Source of the DNA: Klebsiella planticola ATCC 33531
GTDB taxonomy: Bacteria; Pseudomonadota; Gammaproteobacteria; Enterobacterales; Enterobacteriaceae
Reading direction: 5' to 3'
DNA length: 64,000 nt
Assembly: GCF_000735435.1 (NCBI RefSeq)
Contig: NZ_JMPP01000041.1
Coordinates: forward strand, 1-64,000
In this document: positions 8,409-16,883 of the stretch, piece by piece
How positions within the stretch are numbered: position 1 is the first letter of the stretch
How the letters are laid out: each line of letters opens with the position of its first letter
Made by a program: the position numbers and the translations under genes
Notes under the pieces: model-generated
Seen by the model: the letters and a program-made list of their open reading frames with translations, nothing else
Told to the model about the DNA's origin: nothing
Database searches by the model: none

Positions 8409-8796
8409 TCCGTTAACAATGTCCTTCGCCGTCAGATTATGCTCGGCAGACATGAGCTGTGGTTTTATTTCCGTTACACCGGTACTGGATAACAGGGCAG
8501 AATTAATTCAGCAGCGCCTGAACTGGTATCACCAATGGCTACACTCGCTGAGTTGCCAGTTGCAAAAAGAGAGGCCGGTTCCGCAAGATATTTTCCCGCT
8601 TCTGCTGCAGCAGGCGGTTGAATTAACGGCTGCCGATATTCTTAGTGATGCTATTGCGCTGGCTCCAGTGCTTTACGATCGCGACAGCAAAATCATGGAG
8701 AGCGTAACCACTTATTTTTCCTGGCTCCAGACATGCACTCTGTCGGGCCCGGAAGATAATGACATGACGGTGCTCGAGAACCCGTCCACTGAATAA
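8401..8796 (+). CDS. Unknown protein following the GTPase/Roadblock genes (131 aa)
   Basis: I do not recognise this protein. The ATG at 8401 was chosen because it forms the overlap ATGAATGA with the end of the preceding Roadblock gene; an upstream start inside that gene is possible but less likely. It has no signal peptide or obvious membrane segment and is mostly helical by composition, with a tryptophan-rich helix near residues 42-52. Position suggests a fourth member of the GTPase module, perhaps an effector or adaptor. Confidence 0.65.
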   Translation: MNDPLTMSFAVRLCSADMSCGFISVTPVLDNRAELIQQRLNWYHQWLHSLSCQLQKERPVPQDIFPLLLQQAVELTAADILSDAIALAPVLYDRDSKIMESVTTYFSWLQTCTLSGPEDNDMTVLENPSTE

Positions 8797-8850
8797 AAAG
8801 TGACGCGGTTAAAATCATACTTTTATGACGTGCGGAGAGCGAGGATTATC

Positions 8851-9276
8851 GTGGATATCGTTTGGCTATTGACTGCCGGTATTAGCGGAGTGCTTATCTA
8901 TATTTGCTATATGGATATCCGCTGGCGGCGGATTCCTAACCGGGCCACGCTGCTGATACTGCTGCTCTCCTGTCTCGCAGGATTTACGCATATGCCATAT
9001 CCGGCGTTCATTCTCCCCGGCATCCTGCTGGCGCTGGGTTTTATCGCCGTGATGGTGAAGTTGATGGGCGCCGGGGATATTAAGCTGGTGTGCGCGCTGG
9101 CGGTGGCGCTGTCAGTACCGGAGACCGGTAATTTTTTGCTGCTGACGGCCATCGCGGGTATTCCCGTCTCTCTTGCCAGCCTGCTCTATTTTTATTTCTT
9201 CGCCCGCGAGCAACGCGCGACGGTGCCATATGCGCTGGCCATCAGCTGCGGGTACTGGCTACAGGCGTGGGTATAA
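8851..9276 (+). CDS. tadV: TadV/CpaA-type prepilin peptidase
   Basis: This aspartic membrane peptidase of family A24 cleaves leader peptides of Flp and TadE/F-type prepilins at the inner membrane. The first catalytic Asp is in YMDIRWRRIPN at about residues 19-29. The second is in the GAGD motif of KLMGAGDIKL at about residue 74. The protein is hydrophobic with four to five membrane segments and about 141 residues long, a normal length. I chose the GTG at 8851 because GCGAGGA stands five bases upstream. An in-frame GTG at 8800 would add 17 charged residues that the family lacks. Confidence 0.88.
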   Translation: MDIVWLLTAGISGVLIYICYMDIRWRRIPNRATLLILLLSCLAGFTHMPYPAFILPGILLALGFIAVMVKLMGAGDIKLVCALAVALSVPETGNFLLLTAIAGIPVSLASLLYFYFFAREQRATVPYALAISCGYWLQAWV

Positions 9277-9290
9277 CCATTGGTGAATGT

Positions 9291-9791
9291 ATGTTAACAA
9301 AGATAACAAGCGGCCTGCGTCGTTATTTATGTGATGAACACGGCGTAGCGGCTATGGAATTTTCCATGGTGTTTATTCCTTTTATTATTTCGATACTTTT
9401 TATTGCTGAGATGTGCCGGGTGGTTTTTATTTCCTCGGCGCTGGATCTGATTATCGCCGAGTCGGGGCACATTGCCGCTATTACCCGGGTGCCGGAAAAC
9501 TATCAGCACTATTTTAATGATGAGATAAATAAACGTATGGCGGACTGGCCGCTGATTTCACGCGATGTCCATGTCGAGCTGTCGGTGGCCTGGTGTGACA
9601 GTATTTCTGCGGTGCTTAACCACGCCTGCACCACCACGGATGCGCGCAATAAGCCGCTGGCATTTTATAACGTGACCACTGATTATCAGCCGCTGTTTTT
9701 TTTCTTTCCTTCCCAAAGTGTCATCCGTGAACTGAGCCGCAAGATTTTACTGGTACAGGAATTTCAGCGTGAGACAGAAAATGATGAGTAA
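9291..9791 (+). CDS. tadE: TadE-like pseudopilin
   Basis: The N-terminal region has the TadE pattern: a short basic leader ending in HGVAAMEFSMVFIPFIISILF, with the conserved Glu of AMEF following the cleavage site. One membrane helix (about residues 27-47) is followed by a periplasmic domain with two cysteines near residues 92 and 106. TadE is processed by TadV and is needed for pilus formation. The ATG at 9291 follows GGTGA. A GTG at 9267 overlapping the end of tadV is an alternative start. It overlaps tadF by 23 bases. Confidence 0.85.
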   Translation: MLTKITSGLRRYLCDEHGVAAMEFSMVFIPFIISILFIAEMCRVVFISSALDLIIAESGHIAAITRVPENYQHYFNDEINKRMADWPLISRDVHVELSVAWCDSISAVLNHACTTTDARNKPLAFYNVTTDYQPLFFFFPSQSVIRELSRKILLVQEFQRETENDE

Positions 9792-10374
9792 AACGATGGG
9801 CGCTATACAACGCTATTTGCGCGACGATCGTGGATCCGTCGCGATTGAGGCTGGTCTGTACTTCGTCGTCTTTTTTTTGCTATGTGCGCTGCTGGTGGAT
9901 TTCAGCGCCGTCTTTCTGAATAAAAGCTACCTCGAACGGGTAACCCATTCGCTGGCCAGCGTTGTGCGCGAAAGGTCCGCCTTTTACGGTGAAAAAGAGG
10001 AGCTAAGCCAGCAAGAAGTCAGTGACCTCTACGAACTGGCCGGCGTTTTACTGGAGGAGAGCCGCCTGGCTGGCAGCCGTTATCAGCTGGTGGTGGAGGC
10101 CGTCTTTTTTCAACCCAGCGGCAGTAAGGCGCAAAAAAACGTGTTGAATACCCAGTCTTTGTCCCAAGGGACCGGGAGCTGTCGCAGCCGACTTGCGATA
10201 ACCAGTACGCAGATTGCGGATCTGTCGCCGTGGGATACGAAAGGGCGCTGGCTGCCGGTTTATCAGGTGACGATATGCCTGCCGGGCGGCGAGAGCATGT
10301 TTAAACGCGCGCTGAATAGCGTCGGAATAGAGATCGGCGATATTGCCATCAGCAATGCGGTGATCCCGCGTTAA
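9769..10374 (+). CDS. tadF: TadF-like pseudopilin
   Basis: This protein of about 200 residues starts with a basic leader and the pseudopilin signature DRGSVAIEAGLYFVVFFLLCALLVDF, carrying the expected Glu after the processing site. The remainder is a periplasmic domain with two cysteines (GSCRSR and TICLPGG) that could pair. GTG 9769 has AGGA eight bases upstream; ATG 9781 is an alternative. It overlaps tadE, as is common in tad operons. Confidence 0.85.
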   Translation: MRQKMMSKTMGAIQRYLRDDRGSVAIEAGLYFVVFFLLCALLVDFSAVFLNKSYLERVTHSLASVVRERSAFYGEKEELSQQEVSDLYELAGVLLEESRLAGSRYQLVVEAVFFQPSGSKAQKNVLNTQSLSQGTGSCRSRLAITSTQIADLSPWDTKGRWLPVYQVTICLPGGESMFKRALNSVGIEIGDIAISNAVIPR

Positions 10375-10403
10375 TACCGTTCCTTATGGGCGAGGTGAAA
10401 ATT

Positions 10404-12167
10404 ATGCGAAGCCGGTTTTTACGGTTTATCGTACGTCTTTTGCGTCAGGAGTACGGCGCGATAACCGTGATGTTTGCCATTATGTTTCCGCTGTTAATGA
10501 TGTTCTATTCGGTGGCGTATGATGGCGCTAATTTACAAAGCAGTCGCGCCAGGCTGGCGGATGGCCTTAATCAGGGCGTGCTGGCGGTGGCCATGGTCGA
10601 TAACCGCAATAGCACCGCCGCGGATAAGGCGGAGAATATTACGCTACTGCATAACTACCTGTCCTACTATGTGCCGGATGCGACGATCGCCAAAAACGAT
10701 CTGACCGTTGCGGTAGAAGTGAACTACAGCACGACGGAAACCGGCAAACTTGACTCCGTGGACTATACCGCCAGCGGGAAAGCCAGCATGCAGCCAATAA
10801 TCGGCGCGCAGCAAGAGGTCGGTTTTGACTCCGCGGTGGATATTCGTGCCGACAGCGGCGCGGGGGTGGTCAGAAAAACATTTGAAGTTGTCAGATTTCC
10901 GACTGATTATGCTCTGGTACTGGATTTTTCGGGGTCAATGCAAGACGTTTCCTCAGAACCGGGAATGACAAGAATTGCATTGCTTCGTAAGGTTGTGACT
11001 GATTTCATCAGTGACATATTAAATGATGAGTCTGTTAGTAATACGGTTAGCATTATTCCATTCAGTATTGGTGTGCCGGTTATCCTGCCTGGTGAAAATA
11101 TTGCGGGTGGGGTAAGCGTGGGTTGCTCTTTTGTGGGTAAGCTAAAACAACAGTATCAAAAAGTCGATCTTGATTTCTGGTATAATAAATTCTACATAAA
11201 TAATTCTAATACGCCTGCTGAGAAGGCTCAATCTTATAGTTATGACCATGCATTATATAACTATTATCAAGATGTGATTGGCCCGGCTACCGGCCATACT
11301 ATTGATAATATGGTTACAAAAGGGTGGTGCGTCAAAAATACGAATTATGGCAGTAGCTTTGGCAAAGATCTGTACAGCTGTGATGCCGATCCGCGTTCAA
11401 GACTATTTGAACACTATGATGAGTTTCTCGAATCGCGCGCAGCAGCACATGATTTAATGCTGTGGGATGGCGTAAGTTATGCAATAACCAATAATGAAAC
11501 TCTGGATTATGAGGGCATGTTTACCGATGGTTTTATTTTTTCTGAACAGGCGGTTATCACCTTTAAATATATGATTGGTTCGCGGTCGATGCGTCCTTTT
11601 GCTCTGGATTGCTATTCTGCATTTAACGCAATGGATTTTAGTTACGAGATGGTAAATCTCCTGAAGGATAAGACGGCAAAACCGAAGTCTTATCTTATCG
11701 AATTAACTAATGACATTAATATTATTGATGAATTTAATAACATGAAAATAGTTGATGGTTCACCCACTCATGTTACTTCAGGTCTACTTCGATCCCTGCC
11801 GGTGATTGCCAAAGGCACTAATCCCCGAAAAGCGATTATTGTGATATCCGATGGTATTGATTCCGGTAGCAGCACCAGGGGACCCTATGCGATGACCGAG
11901 CGGCTATTTAAAACGTACGATCTTTGCAAACGAGTCAGAGAAGGGCTGCTGCGTTACCCTGAGGGAACACCTACCCAGGCGGCCGATATCTTTTTTATTT
12001 TTACGGTTAATAATTCGGAAACTGCTCATGCTCTCGATCTCTGGCGCAATTACTGCGCAGGAGACAACGTTTTTCTCGCCACCAACTACCAGGACATTAT
12101 TAACGTCCTGACGGGGATTGCGAAAAAATCCTCGGTGAAATTTATCAATAAAAATGAGCCGGAATAA
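10404..12167 (+). CDS. tadG: TadG-like protein with von Willebrand factor A domain
   Basis: About 587 residues. The N-terminus carries a TadE-like membrane anchor (EYGAITVMFAIMFPLLMMFYSVAYDGA). The VWA domain begins at about residue 165 with the MIDAS motif DFSGSM and resumes later with AIIVISDGIDSGSS. Between them lies a long insertion with several cysteines. TadG is thought to anchor or cap the pilus at the surface or in the periplasm. The DNA of the insertion, about 10.93-11.78 kb, is visibly AT-rich compared with both ends of the gene and with its neighbours. ATG 10404 was chosen for the GAGGTG eight bases upstream. Confidence 0.85.
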   Translation: MRSRFLRFIVRLLRQEYGAITVMFAIMFPLLMMFYSVAYDGANLQSSRARLADGLNQGVLAVAMVDNRNSTAADKAENITLLHNYLSYYVPDATIAKNDLTVAVEVNYSTTETGKLDSVDYTASGKASMQPIIGAQQEVGFDSAVDIRADSGAGVVRKTFEVVRFPTDYALVLDFSGSMQDVSSEPGMTRIALLRKVVTDFISDILNDESVSNTVSIIPFSIGVPVILPGENIAGGVSVGCSFVGKLKQQYQKVDLDFWYNKFYINNSNTPAEKAQSYSYDHALYNYYQDVIGPATGHTIDNMVTKGWCVKNTNYGSSFGKDLYSCDADPRSRLFEHYDEFLESRAAAHDLMLWDGVSYAITNNETLDYEGMFTDGFIFSEQAVITFKYMIGSRSMRPFALDCYSAFNAMDFSYEMVNLLKDKTAKPKSYLIELTNDINIIDEFNNMKIVDGSPTHVTSGLLRSLPVIAKGTNPRKAIIVISDGIDSGSSTRGPYAMTERLFKTYDLCKRVREGLLRYPEGTPTQAADIFFIFTVNNSETAHALDLWRNYCAGDNVFLATNYQDIINVLTGIAKKSSVKFINKNEPE

Positions 12168-12191
12168 CCCCCCGCGTGACAGGAGGTCAGA

Positions 12192-12827
12192 GTGTTGGAT
12201 TTGGCTGTTTTGGCTAATCAGTGTGCGCCAGACATCGCGCCCCAGGTACTGGAGCGTTTAATGAAAGTGGAGTCGTCGTTTAATCCTTACGCCATTGGCG
12301 TGGTGGGCGGGCGACTGGCGCGTCAGCCCCGGCATAAGGAAGAGGCTATCGCTACCGCGCAGTATCTGGCACAGGCGGGCTGGAATTTTTCGCTGGGGCT
12401 GGGCCAGGTGAACCGCCATAACCTCGACAAATACGGACTGGATTATGAAACCGTCTTCGATCCTTGTCATAACGCCCGTGCCGCTGCAGGTATTTTTAAT
12501 CAATGCCTGCGCCGCGCTTCGGTCAAGTTTTCAGCGCAACAGGCGCAGCTGGCGGCGTTTTCCTGCTACTACAGCGGCAATTTCCGCCGTGGCTTTCTTC
12601 CCGAAGGGCAGACACAGACCAGCTACGTAGACCGGATCATGGCGGTGAAACCGACGCTGACAGCTGGCAATGCCGCGCCCATTGCGGTGATTCCGGATGG
12701 GCAATCCCGGCCAACGGCGAAAGTCCCCGCCGCAAAAGAAAACCGGCAAACGACGCCTGGAGCCAGGCTATCCCAGGTCGCCGGCGCTTCATCCCATCGA
12801 GGGGTGAAAGCTCTGCGGGGTGATTAG
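12192..12827 (+). CDS. VirB1-like lytic transglycosylase
   Basis: This 211-residue protein has the soluble lytic transglycosylase fold of VirB1 proteins. The catalytic Glu is in LMKVESSFNPYAIGVV (about residue 28), followed by the family blocks FSLGLGQVNRHNL, VFDPCHNARAAAGIF and YYSGNFRRG. Such enzymes open peptidoglycan for envelope-spanning machines. GTG 12192 has AGGAGG five bases upstream. It is the last gene of the tad operon and is followed by a hairpin. The C-terminal 50 residues are low-complexity. No classical signal peptide is seen, so the export route is unclear, as for several VirB1 homologues. Confidence 0.82.
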   Translation: MLDLAVLANQCAPDIAPQVLERLMKVESSFNPYAIGVVGGRLARQPRHKEEAIATAQYLAQAGWNFSLGLGQVNRHNLDKYGLDYETVFDPCHNARAAAGIFNQCLRRASVKFSAQQAQLAAFSCYYSGNFRRGFLPEGQTQTSYVDRIMAVKPTLTAGNAAPIAVIPDGQSRPTAKVPAAKENRQTTPGARLSQVAGASSHRGVKALRGD

Positions 12828-12946
12828 CCGGGGTATGCCTGCGGCGGATGATTCTGGTCGGCGTCATGCTCTGGCAACGAAGTCTCCCCGGAGGCGGCGC
12901 GCGGCGCCTTATCCGGCCAGGTGCTAGCAGAGGGCTGGAACCGTAG

Positions 12947-12973
12947 CCCCGCTCAGCGTCAGCACGAGCGGGG
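12947..12973. terminator. Convergent terminator-like stem after the tad operon
   Basis: CCCCGCTC and GAGCGGGG form an 8-bp stem with an 11-base loop between the + strand tad operon and the - strand XRE gene. There is no strong T-run. A REP-like half element, CGGCGCCTTATCCGGCC, lies just upstream at about 12903-12919. Confidence 0.5.
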
Positions 12974-12992
12974 GATAGCGGCAGGCTAAAAA

Positions 12993-13466
12993 CTATTTAC
13001 GCAGCAGCCGCTGTAACCGCGTCTGACGCCAGCTGCGGATCCATCCGCCGAAAACAAACAATCGCAAACCTCTCACCAGCAGCAATGCCCCCCAGATCCC
13101 AGCGACCCAGGCAGACCAGTAGTTGCCTGGGTCGGTAAACCGGTTAAGTAAAACCAGCAACACGCACACCACCACGGCGGTCGATAACGAGCGGAAAAAG
13201 CGGCTTTCCTGATGCACGCGCGCTTTTGCCTCTTCGATACGTAAATCGAGAGACTCTTCATGGCCCGCCGGGGAGTCACCGGTGATATCGGCAACGTTAA
13301 CTTCAAAGACGGCGGCAAGGGCGCTCAGCGTTTCCAGCCCTGGGCGATCGCCGTTCTCAATACGCTGGATAGTCCGCACGCTGAGGCCGGCAAGTTCTGC
13401 CAACTGCTCCTGGGACCATGCGCGCTGCAGACGTAATTGTTTAACCTGATTACTGCTGTTCATCAT
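12993..13466 (-). CDS. XRE-family HTH regulator with C-terminal two-helix membrane domain
   Basis: 157 residues from the ATG at 13466, chosen because GGAG lies eight bases upstream. Residues 8-60 form a helix-turn-helix of the Cro/C1 type (QLRLQRAWSQEQLAELAGLSVRTIQRIENG). The C-terminal half holds two membrane segments with a short charged stretch between, like the 2TM domain found in many such regulators. The protein probably binds DNA while tethered to the inner membrane. Target genes are not evident; it stands alone between the tad operon and ydeE. Confidence 0.78.
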   Translation of the reverse strand: MMNSSNQVKQLRLQRAWSQEQLAELAGLSVRTIQRIENGDRPGLETLSALAAVFEVNVADITGDSPAGHEESLDLRIEEAKARVHQESRFFRSLSTAVVVCVLLVLLNRFTDPGNYWSAWVAGIWGALLLVRGLRLFVFGGWIRSWRQTRLQRLLRK

Positions 13467-13580
13467 GTCTATCTCCGGGTGAAAACCTGAGATGGAGTGT
13501 GGCGCGGGGCACTGTCGGGCACCACGATCCGCAGCCGACAATTGCCCGACATTAACCCGACAGCCGCATGACGCCTGGGG

Positions 13581-14777
13581 TTACGCGTTGACGGCCGAAC
13601 AGCCATTCTGCCACGGACGGACTTTCATTCCGCGGAAGATCATCAGCCAGGCAACGATAATAGCCAGCATCAGCACCACAAACAGCGACCAGTGCGGCAT
13701 ATGGGTCAGGATAGATCCGGTAATCATCGGGTTGAAGGCCGCTCCCAGCCAGCCCAGCGACTGGGCGGAAAAGTAGCTCGCCTTCATGCCGGCGGGGGCA
13801 ATGTTATCAATCAGCATATACTCGCCGGGCGCGTAAATGACCTCGCCAAGCGTAAACACGGCGGCAGATATCCCCCATAGCAGCAGGCTGCTGTCGGAAA
13901 GAATAAATCCCCCCAGACCGAGGACGAAACAGAGCGTACCAAAGGTCATGAGCGGGCGAATATTGCTGGCGCTTAAGCGGCGGCCGACGGCGTACTGCAG
14001 CGCAACCACCACGGCGGCGTTGACCGGGAGCACCACCGCCACCACCTTTTCGGCAAAATCGCTATCGGCGACCACCAGCACATACTGTGAAATACAGGAG
14101 GCGAATGAGCCGCCGACGAACGAGGCCAGCAGACCGGAAAGCGTAAACCACATCAGCGCGCGGTCGCGCAGTAACACGGAAGGCGACCATTGGGTGGCAT
14201 TATCCTGAGCAATAGCCGCCGAGGTGCGCTGAACGAAGAGCTGAATACCAACCAGCGGCAATGCGGCGCAGGCCGCCGCCAGCCAAAATGGCAGGTTGAT
14301 GCTGTGCATCACCAGCAGCGTGCCGATGGGCGGGCCGACGGTCCAGCCGATGTTCAGGAAGGTATAGTTGAGCGAGAAGATCCGCGCTTTCTTTTCCGGC
14401 GACAGGACATCGGCAAACCAGGCCTTCAGCACGGTGGAGAAAACGGAATAGGCGCAGTTGATCAGGGCAAAGAAAAACACCACCAGGCTTACGCTATTGA
14501 CCAGCGGAATCGCGATAAAGCCGCAGATAAAGGCCAGCACGGCGATCAGCATATAGCGCTTTTTATCAAACTTATCGGCCAGAATGCCAAACCCCATACT
14601 AAAGACGACGCCGACGGTGAGGGCGATGGAGAGCGCATAGCCAATTTTATCCACCTCAAGCTGGTACTGGCGGGTGAGGAAGATGGTCATAAAGGGCAGC
14701 GTTGCGCCACGGCCGATAGTCAGCAGCAGCGAAGACGCCAGCAGCGCGATGGTGGAGCGCCTGATGGTCGGTATCAT
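13581..14777 (-). CDS. ydeE: YdeE, MFS efflux transporter
   Basis: This 398-residue major facilitator protein matches E. coli YdeE along its whole length. The shared runs include LLASSLLLTIGRGATLPFMTI, FGILADKFDKKRYML, INCAYSVFSTVLKAWFAD and YAPGEYMLIDNIAP. YdeE has been linked to dipeptide and drug export. Twelve membrane segments are expected. It is divergent from eamA, as in E. coli, where the pair lies next to marRAB. Confidence 0.92.
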   Translation of the reverse strand: MIPTIRRSTIALLASSLLLTIGRGATLPFMTIFLTRQYQLEVDKIGYALSIALTVGVVFSMGFGILADKFDKKRYMLIAVLAFICGFIAIPLVNSVSLVVFFFALINCAYSVFSTVLKAWFADVLSPEKKARIFSLNYTFLNIGWTVGPPIGTLLVMHSINLPFWLAAACAALPLVGIQLFVQRTSAAIAQDNATQWSPSVLLRDRALMWFTLSGLLASFVGGSFASCISQYVLVVADSDFAEKVVAVVLPVNAAVVVALQYAVGRRLSASNIRPLMTFGTLCFVLGLGGFILSDSSLLLWGISAAVFTLGEVIYAPGEYMLIDNIAPAGMKASYFSAQSLGWLGAAFNPMITGSILTHMPHWSLFVVLMLAIIVAWLMIFRGMKVRPWQNGCSAVNA

Positions 14778-14927
14778 GTTCTTTGCCTGATGAAATGTTA
14801 TTTTTATGTTGTATTGCTCACAAATACCATGCTCTCAGGACCTTGTATAGCGCAACCCGGTGTCATCACGTGCTTTGACACCCTGCTAAAAATAATGATC
14901 TATCCGCCGGCCGCTTTTTTGGGTACT

Positions 14928-14956
14928 TTGATTTTGTTCACAAAAATTCATATAAC
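14928..14956 (+). promoter_or_regulatory. Sigma-70 promoter for eamA
   Basis: TTGATT at 14928-14933 and TATAAC at 14951-14956 are spaced by 17 bases, with the eamA start 14 bases beyond the -10 box and a GAGG ribosome-binding site at 14961. The short distance implies a very short leader. Confidence 0.6.
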
Positions 14957-14970
14957 AACAGAGGCAGGGT

Positions 14971-15870
14971 ATGACACGTAAAGACGGGCTGCTGGCGCTG
15001 CTGGTGGTAGTGGTGTGGGGGCTGAATTTTGTGGTGATTAAGGTCGGACTCCACAATATGCCGCCGCTGATGCTGGCGGGACTGCGTTTCTTACTGGTGG
15101 CCTTTCCGGCGCTGTTGTTTGTTGCCCGTCCTAAAATCCCGCTGCGTCTGCTGCTCGGCTATGGCCTGACCATCAGCTTTGGTCAGTTCGCCTTTTTATT
15201 CTGCGCCATCGGTCTTGGGATGCCGGCCGGGTTGGCCTCTTTGGTGCTGCAGGCTCAGGCGTTCTTCACCATTATTCTTGGCGCCTTTGCCTTCGGTGAA
15301 CGCCTGCAGGGAAAACAGCTGGCCGGGATTGCGCTGGCGATTTTTGGCATCCTGGTGCTGGTGGAAGCCAGCCTCGGCGGCCAGCATGTCCCGGTCGTCG
15401 GATTTATGCTGACTCTGGCAGCGGCGTTGAGCTGGGCGTGCGGGAATATTTTTAATAAGAAGATCATGTCCCGCGCCGAGAAACCGCAGATTATGTCTCT
15501 GGTGGTGTGGAGCGCGTTGATTCCGGTGCTGCCGTTTATGCTGGCGTCCTGGGCGATCGATGGCCCGCAGACGATGGCGGCGAGCCTGATTCATATTGAT
15601 ATGCTGACCGTGCTCTCGCTGCTTTATCTGGCGTTTATTGCCACGATTGTGGGCTACGGCATCTGGGGCTCGTTGCTCGGGCGCTATGAAACCTGGCGAG
15701 TGGCGCCGCTGTCGTTGCTGGTGCCGGTAGTGGGGATGGCCAGCGCCGCGCTGTTGCTCGGCGAAACGCTGAACGGCTTGCAGCTGCTGGGCGCCGTACT
15801 GATTATGGCCGGGCTGTATATCAATGTTTTCGGCCTGCGGGTCTGGCGGACGGGCGCGGTTCCGAGATAA
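14971..15870 (+). CDS. eamA: EamA, cysteine/O-acetylserine exporter (DMT family)
   Basis: This 299-residue protein of the drug/metabolite transporter superfamily has ten predicted membrane helices and two EamA repeats. It closely matches E. coli EamA (YdeD), with shared runs such as LLVVVVWGLNFVVIKVGLH, GMPAGLASLVLQAQAFFTI and GRYETWRVAPLSLLVPVVG. EamA exports O-acetylserine and cysteine-pathway metabolites. In E. coli marB is the next gene; here marB lies about 24.7 kb away. Confidence 0.93.
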   Translation: MTRKDGLLALLVVVVWGLNFVVIKVGLHNMPPLMLAGLRFLLVAFPALLFVARPKIPLRLLLGYGLTISFGQFAFLFCAIGLGMPAGLASLVLQAQAFFTIILGAFAFGERLQGKQLAGIALAIFGILVLVEASLGGQHVPVVGFMLTLAAALSWACGNIFNKKIMSRAEKPQIMSLVVWSALIPVLPFMLASWAIDGPQTMAASLIHIDMLTVLSLLYLAFIATIVGYGIWGSLLGRYETWRVAPLSLLVPVVGMASAALLLGETLNGLQLLGAVLIMAGLYINVFGLRVWRTGAVPR

Positions 15871-15989
15871 GAAAAGCCCTTATATCTGGACAGGGATGTG
15901 CTTTGCATCGCGGCGCACTGCTTGCCATGGATGGTCTTGGGCCATGATGTGGTCAGGCTCAACGTTAATGAGTGACCAAAGGAATGTAG

Positions 15990-16883
15990 ATGATTGATGA
16001 CATCCGTTACCTGATCGTTTTTGCCAAAATTGTCGAGGCGGGATCCATCTCAGGTGGCGCAGAAGCGTTAGGACTGACAACCGCAACGGCGAGCACGCAT
16101 CTATCGAAACTGGAAAAAAATCTTGGTAGTGCGCTGCTCTATAGAAATACCCGTAAGCTCTCTCTGACCCACGATGGCATCAATTTGCTGGAGACGGCCA
16201 AATCGATGCTCGAGCTGTATGAGAAGGGGGTTATTGAATTTAAGCAGCGGTCTATATCAACAGCTAACAAGCTGCATATTTCTGTCCCTGCCGTTTTTAT
16301 CAATAGCGCATTTACGCGCCATCTTGCGGTGTTTATAAAAGAGTATCCGGATGTTGACCTGAACATTTCTTATAGCGATACGCGGAAAGATATTATCGGC
16401 GAGAGTATTGATGTTGCATTTCGGATTGGGGAGCTCCCGGACAGCTCACTCAAAGCCCGGCATCTTTTTGTGCTGCCCCGGCAACTGGTCGCATCAAAGG
16501 GCTTGTTAAGCCATTACAAGCCCATCAATCACCCCGATGACCTGGAACATCTGCCCTGGATTGGCCTGACTATGAGGCAGAACAACCGGGAGTTCAGGCA
16601 CAAAAGTGGCGAGCTGGCGTTAGTAAAGTATACGCCAACGGTTGTCGTTGATAATGTTGAAGCGGCCTATGCTCTTGCAAAGCAACAAATTGGACTGGCG
16701 GCTCCCCCTCGCTACCTGAGTGAGGATGATGTTAAGCGCGAAGAAATGCAGGAAGTCCTCCCCGATTGGTCATTAGAACCTCTAAAGGTGTATGCCATAT
16801 GGCCTGCGAATATATCGACCAGCAGTATTGCCTACAAACTGATTAATAATATTTATAACTCCGTTGAGTCTCATCAATTATGA
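15990..16883 (+). CDS. LysR-family regulator
   Basis: 297 residues. A winged HTH at residues 1-60 (IVEAGSISGGAEALGLTTATASTHLSKLEKNLGSALLYR) is followed by a LysR substrate-binding domain with RHLFVLPRQLVASKGLL. It resembles the subgroup acting on single neighbouring transporter or oxidoreductase genes. It is convergent with the LysE gene and overlaps its end by six bases. That arrangement is unusual for a LysR and its target, so regulation of the neighbour is uncertain. Confidence 0.85.
   Translation: MIDDIRYLIVFAKIVEAGSISGGAEALGLTTATASTHLSKLEKNLGSALLYRNTRKLSLTHDGINLLETAKSMLELYEKGVIEFKQRSISTANKLHISVPAVFINSAFTRHLAVFIKEYPDVDLNISYSDTRKDIIGESIDVAFRIGELPDSSLKARHLFVLPRQLVASKGLLSHYKPINHPDDLEHLPWIGLTMRQNNREFRHKSGELALVKYTPTVVVDNVEAAYALAKQQIGLAAPPRYLSEDDVKREEMQEVLPDWSLEPLKVYAIWPANISTSSIAYKLINNIYNSVESHQL

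Noticed and set aside
12889-12921. REP/BIME element behind the tad operon
   Set aside because: Only one half resembles a REP; no full paired element was found, so it is mentioned only as context for the terminator.
14190-14981. Open frame of 263 codons opposite ydeE
   Set aside because: Composition is Gln/Arg-rich and without domain features, a common by-product of antisense reading of GC-rich membrane-protein genes.
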